Shown here: piece by piece, positions 5,703 through 7,401 of the stretch | Layout of the letters: every line of letters begins with the position of its first letter | Numbering within the stretch: position 1 is the stretch's first letter | Assembly: GCA_023391175.1 (NCBI GenBank) | Contig: JAEWBL010000121.1 | Span: forward strand, 1-7,401 | Reading direction: 5' to 3' | Source of the DNA: Pseudomonadota bacterium | GTDB taxonomy: Bacteria > Pseudomonadota > Alphaproteobacteria > Rhizobiales > Xanthobacteraceae | DNA length: 7,401 bases | Program-made: the position numbers and the translations under genes | Notes under the pieces: model-generated | What the model saw: the letters and a program-made list of their open reading frames with translations, nothing else | Told to the model about the DNA's origin: nothing | Database searches by the model: none

Positions 5703-6674
5703 TCAGGCCGCGCGGCAGCGGTCGATGGCCCAGCGCACCAGCTTGCGCACGTCCGGATCGGGATCGTCATAGGCGGCTTCCAGCGCGGACACGGCGGCGG
5801 GATCGGCGATCTCCCCCAGCGCGGCGGCGGCCTCCTTGCGGACGTTGGACAACTGGTCGCCGAGCGCTTCGGCCACCACGGGAACGGCGGCGCGGGCCTT
5901 GAGCTTGCCGAGCGCGTTCACCGCCTTGGCCTTCACCTGCCAGGCATCGTCGTTGGCGGCGACGATCAGCGGGTCCACCGCCTCCTGGATCTTGGCCTTG
6001 CCGATGGAATAGGCGGCTTCCTCGCGCACCTGCCAGTGGCCGTCCTTGAGCCCGGCGATCAGAGCGGGAACGCCCGCCGTGCCGCTGCGCACGAACACGA
6101 GGGCCGCCATCACTGCCCGGCGCACCGCCGCTTCCGGATCGGTGGCGGCGAGCAGCAGCGCGGGCAGCGCGGCATCCGCCTTGAGGTAGCCCAGAACGCC
6201 CAGCGCCTCGCGCCGCACGGCGATGTCGGGATCGGTGAGGGCGGCGAGAGCCACCGGCATGGCCGATGGATCCTGCATGTCGCGCAGCGCCCGCAGCGCC
6301 GAGGCGCGAACGAATGCGCTCAGGGGCCCGCCCGTCTCCTGCGCCCTCTTGATGAGGCGGGGGGCGGAGGCCGGCTCCTTCTTGTCGGCAAGGCTCTCGG
6401 CGGCGGCGAGGCGCACCGCCTCCACCGCATCGTCCAGCGCATCGATCAGGCCGAGGGCAGCGGACAGGCCGGAATGCTCGTCCAAGGACTTGGCGGCGGC
6501 TTCCCGCACGCCCGCATCGGCGTCCTTCAGGCCGGCGAGCAGCAGGTCCACCGCGCCCGGGTCCACACTCTCGGCGAGGCCCAGCATGGCCACGCGGCGG
6601 ATGCCGGCATCGGGATCGCGGGCGCGATCCGCCACGGCGTCGAGATCGTCGTCGAAATCGTCGAAGATGGCCAT
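5703..6674 (-). CDS. HEAT-repeat (PBS lyase-like) protein of about ten repeats (323 aa)
   Basis: The whole protein is an alpha-solenoid of HEAT/PBS-lyase-type repeats. The repeated core, roughly D-x(3-4)-V-R-x-x-A-x-x-x-L, starts near residues 20, 51, 81, 117, 148, 179, 211, 242, 273 and 304, a remarkably regular 31-residue period. Examples are DADAGVREAAAKSL, DPDIAVRREALGVL and DPDPDVRKLVRWAI. The N terminus is acidic (FDDFDDDLD). No signal peptide, membrane segment or catalytic motif is seen. Proteins of this type (for example CpcE/F and NblB relatives) act as protein-binding scaffolds or help attach cofactors. The ATG at 6674 was chosen because GGTGAG lies 5 bases upstream and it starts 5 bases after the ferredoxin stop. 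An in-frame GTG at 6683 overlaps that stop as GTGA and would add three residues. The position directly behind a flavoprotein and a ferredoxin suggests a role in assembling or docking that complex; this is inference. Confidence 0.88.
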   Translation of the reverse strand: MAIFDDFDDDLDAVADRARDPDAGIRRVAMLGLAESVDPGAVDLLLAGLKDADAGVREAAAKSLDEHSGLSAALGLIDALDDAVEAVRLAAAESLADKKEPASAPRLIKRAQETGGPLSAFVRASALRALRDMQDPSAMPVALAALTDPDIAVRREALGVLGYLKADAALPALLLAATDPEAAVRRAVMAALVFVRSGTAGVPALIAGLKDGHWQVREEAAYSIGKAKIQEAVDPLIVAANDDAWQVKAKAVNALGKLKARAAVPVVAEALGDQLSNVRKEAAAALGEIADPAAVSALEAAYDDPDPDVRKLVRWAIDRCRAA

Positions 6675-6679
6675 GGCGC

Positions 6680-6913
6680 TCACCGCAGCAGATAGGGGAT
6701 TTCAACCTTCACCGCGCCGGTGGGGCAATCCACCTCGCACGGCATGCAATACCAGCACTCGTCATACTTCATGTGCGCCTTGCCCGAGGCCGGGTTGATG
6801 GCGAGCACGTCGAGGGGGCACACGTCGATGCAGACGCGGCAACCCTTCTCGGCGATGCACTTGTCGTCATCAACGGTCACGGGCACGGAGGTGGTGTGAT
6901 TGGCGAAAGGCAT
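6680..6913 (-). CDS. Small ferredoxin with two [4Fe-4S] motifs, AprB-like (77 aa)
   Basis: A small electron-transfer protein. Two cysteine motifs are visible: C19-x5-C25-x2-C28-x3-C32-P and C53-x2-C56-x2-C59-x3-C63-P, together able to hold two [4Fe-4S] clusters. The second (CWYCMPCEVDCPTGAV) closely resembles the second cluster motif of APS reductase beta subunits (AprB). The first has a five-residue gap between its first two cysteines instead of the two of ordinary ferredoxins. AprB normally carries a C-terminal tail of some tens of residues wrapping its partner; here the protein stops about 14 residues after the last cysteine. The ATG at 6913 has a GGAG ribosome site 8 bases upstream (6922-6925). 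An alternative GTG at 6949, overlapping the preceding stop as GTGA, would add 12 residues but lacks a ribosome site. It follows the flavoprotein gene by 32 bases and is probably its electron-transfer partner. Confidence 0.9.
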   Translation of the reverse strand: MPFANHTTSVPVTVDDDKCIAEKGCRVCIDVCPLDVLAINPASGKAHMKYDECWYCMPCEVDCPTGAVKVEIPYLLR

Positions 6914-6945
6914 GGGGGCAGCTCCGGAATTTCGGGGTGTGAGGC

Positions 6946-7401
6946 TCACTCGGCGGCGATGGCCGGCGTGCGCAGCTGGTGGTAGGCGCCCATCTCGTCC
7001 TCATCGATCTCGACGACATAGGGGTCCACCGCGCGCTTCTTGTGCGCCATGCGGCCCATCTCGTCCTTGTAGAGGAGGGTGTGGCAGAACCAGTTCTCGT
7101 TGTCGGTGGCGGGGTGATCGACGCGCCAGTGGTAGAGGCCCCAGCGGCTTTCGGTGCGATAGAGCGAGGCGGCGGCCGCCATGTCGGCGCAATCGAGGAT
7201 GGATTGCAGCTCCAGCGCCCGCATCAATTCATGCGGATCCTTAACGCACAGTGCCGAAAGATCGTCGCGGACCTCGGCGAGGCGGGCCTGGCCGATCTTG
7301 TACTTGGCGGTCACCTTCGGCGGCTGGAGATAGTCGTTCACGAGGCGGCGGGCCTTGTACTCCATCTCGAAGGGGGTGAGGCCGTCGTCGCGGCGGGTGG
7401 G
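6946..7401 (-). CDS. Fumarate reductase/APS reductase-type flavoprotein subunit, C-terminal part (151 aa visible)
   Basis: The gene enters from the right edge and only its last 151 codons are visible. They contain a family signature at visible residues 82-108: RTESRWGLYHWRVDHPATD followed by NENWFCHTLLY. This matches the C-terminal domain pattern of succinate dehydrogenase/fumarate reductase and APS reductase flavoproteins, in which ESR, a His, an Arg, an Asp-x-Pro and an N-W-x-x-H are conserved. Upstream of it is the helical bundle of the same domain (ELMRALELQSILDCADMAAAASLY). The FAD-binding and active-site regions are outside the window, so the reaction cannot be told. A membrane-anchor-linked SdhA/FrdA is unlikely because the next gene encodes a small two-cluster ferredoxin rather than an SdhB-type subunit. 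An AprA-like enzyme is the closer architectural match. It heads the ferredoxin and HEAT-repeat genes in what is evidently one operon. Confidence 0.85.
   Translation of the reverse strand, partial: PTRRDDGLTPFEMEYKARRLVNDYLQPPKVTAKYKIGQARLAEVRDDLSALCVKDPHELMRALELQSILDCADMAAAASLYRTESRWGLYHWRVDHPATDNENWFCHTLLYKDEMGRMAHKKRAVDPYVVEIDEDEMGAYHQLRTPAIAAE

Noticed and set aside
5703..6674. DNA repeats in the HEAT gene as a possible tandem-repeat or CRISPR-like array
   Set aside because: The periodicity is at protein level (31 residues) with diverged DNA; there are no identical repeats with unique spacers.
5628..6695. Plus-strand open frame of 355 codons opposite the HEAT-repeat gene
   Set aside because: It is the complement of a repetitive coding sequence, which keeps the opposite frame open; composition is His/Gly/Arg-rich.

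Overview
The window is a gene-dense, GC-rich stretch of bacterial chromosome. The base composition, the Tat-exported TRAP-type binding protein and the style of the proteins suggest an alphaproteobacterium of the Hyphomicrobiales (Xanthobacteraceae or Bradyrhizobium-like). That placement is inference; no rRNA or other phylogenetic marker is present. There are no tRNA genes, CRISPR arrays, insertion sequences or phage genes. The window holds eight genes, two of them cut by its edges, arranged as three blocks.

Block 1 (1-3919) looks like an uptake-and-activation locus for an organic acid. Going leftwards on the minus strand are an IclR-family regulator, an AMP-forming acyl-CoA synthetase and the first 28 codons of a short-chain dehydrogenase/reductase. 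They are separated by only 26 and 39 bases, so they probably form one operon. Divergent from them on the plus strand is a Tat-exported DctP-family TRAP solute-binding protein. The 221-base divergent region carries two related 17-base inverted repeats, GATCCAGAATATGGACC and GGTCCATATATTGGACC, one close to each gene. These are the best candidates for IclR operators. The likely logic is periplasmic capture of a carboxylate, CoA activation, then oxidation or reduction of the acyl-CoA, with the regulator controlling both directions. The ligand is not identifiable from the sequence, and no TRAP membrane subunits lie in the window. A strong intrinsic terminator (3942-3967) closes the plus-strand unit.

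Block 2 (3971-5596) is a complete GH13 alpha-glucosidase on the minus strand, with all catalytic residues intact. It converges with the binding-protein gene.

Block 3 (5703-7401) is a tight minus-strand cluster. It contains the C-terminal 151 residues of a fumarate reductase/APS reductase-type flavoprotein, a small ferredoxin with two [4Fe-4S] motifs, and a cytoplasmic protein built from about ten HEAT/PBS-lyase repeats with a 31-residue period. The flavoprotein and ferredoxin resemble the AprA/AprB pair of dissimilatory sulfur metabolism, but the ferredoxin lacks the AprB C-terminal tail and has different cysteine spacing. The HEAT protein is an unexpected third member. This block is the most likely place in the window for an under-described redox system.
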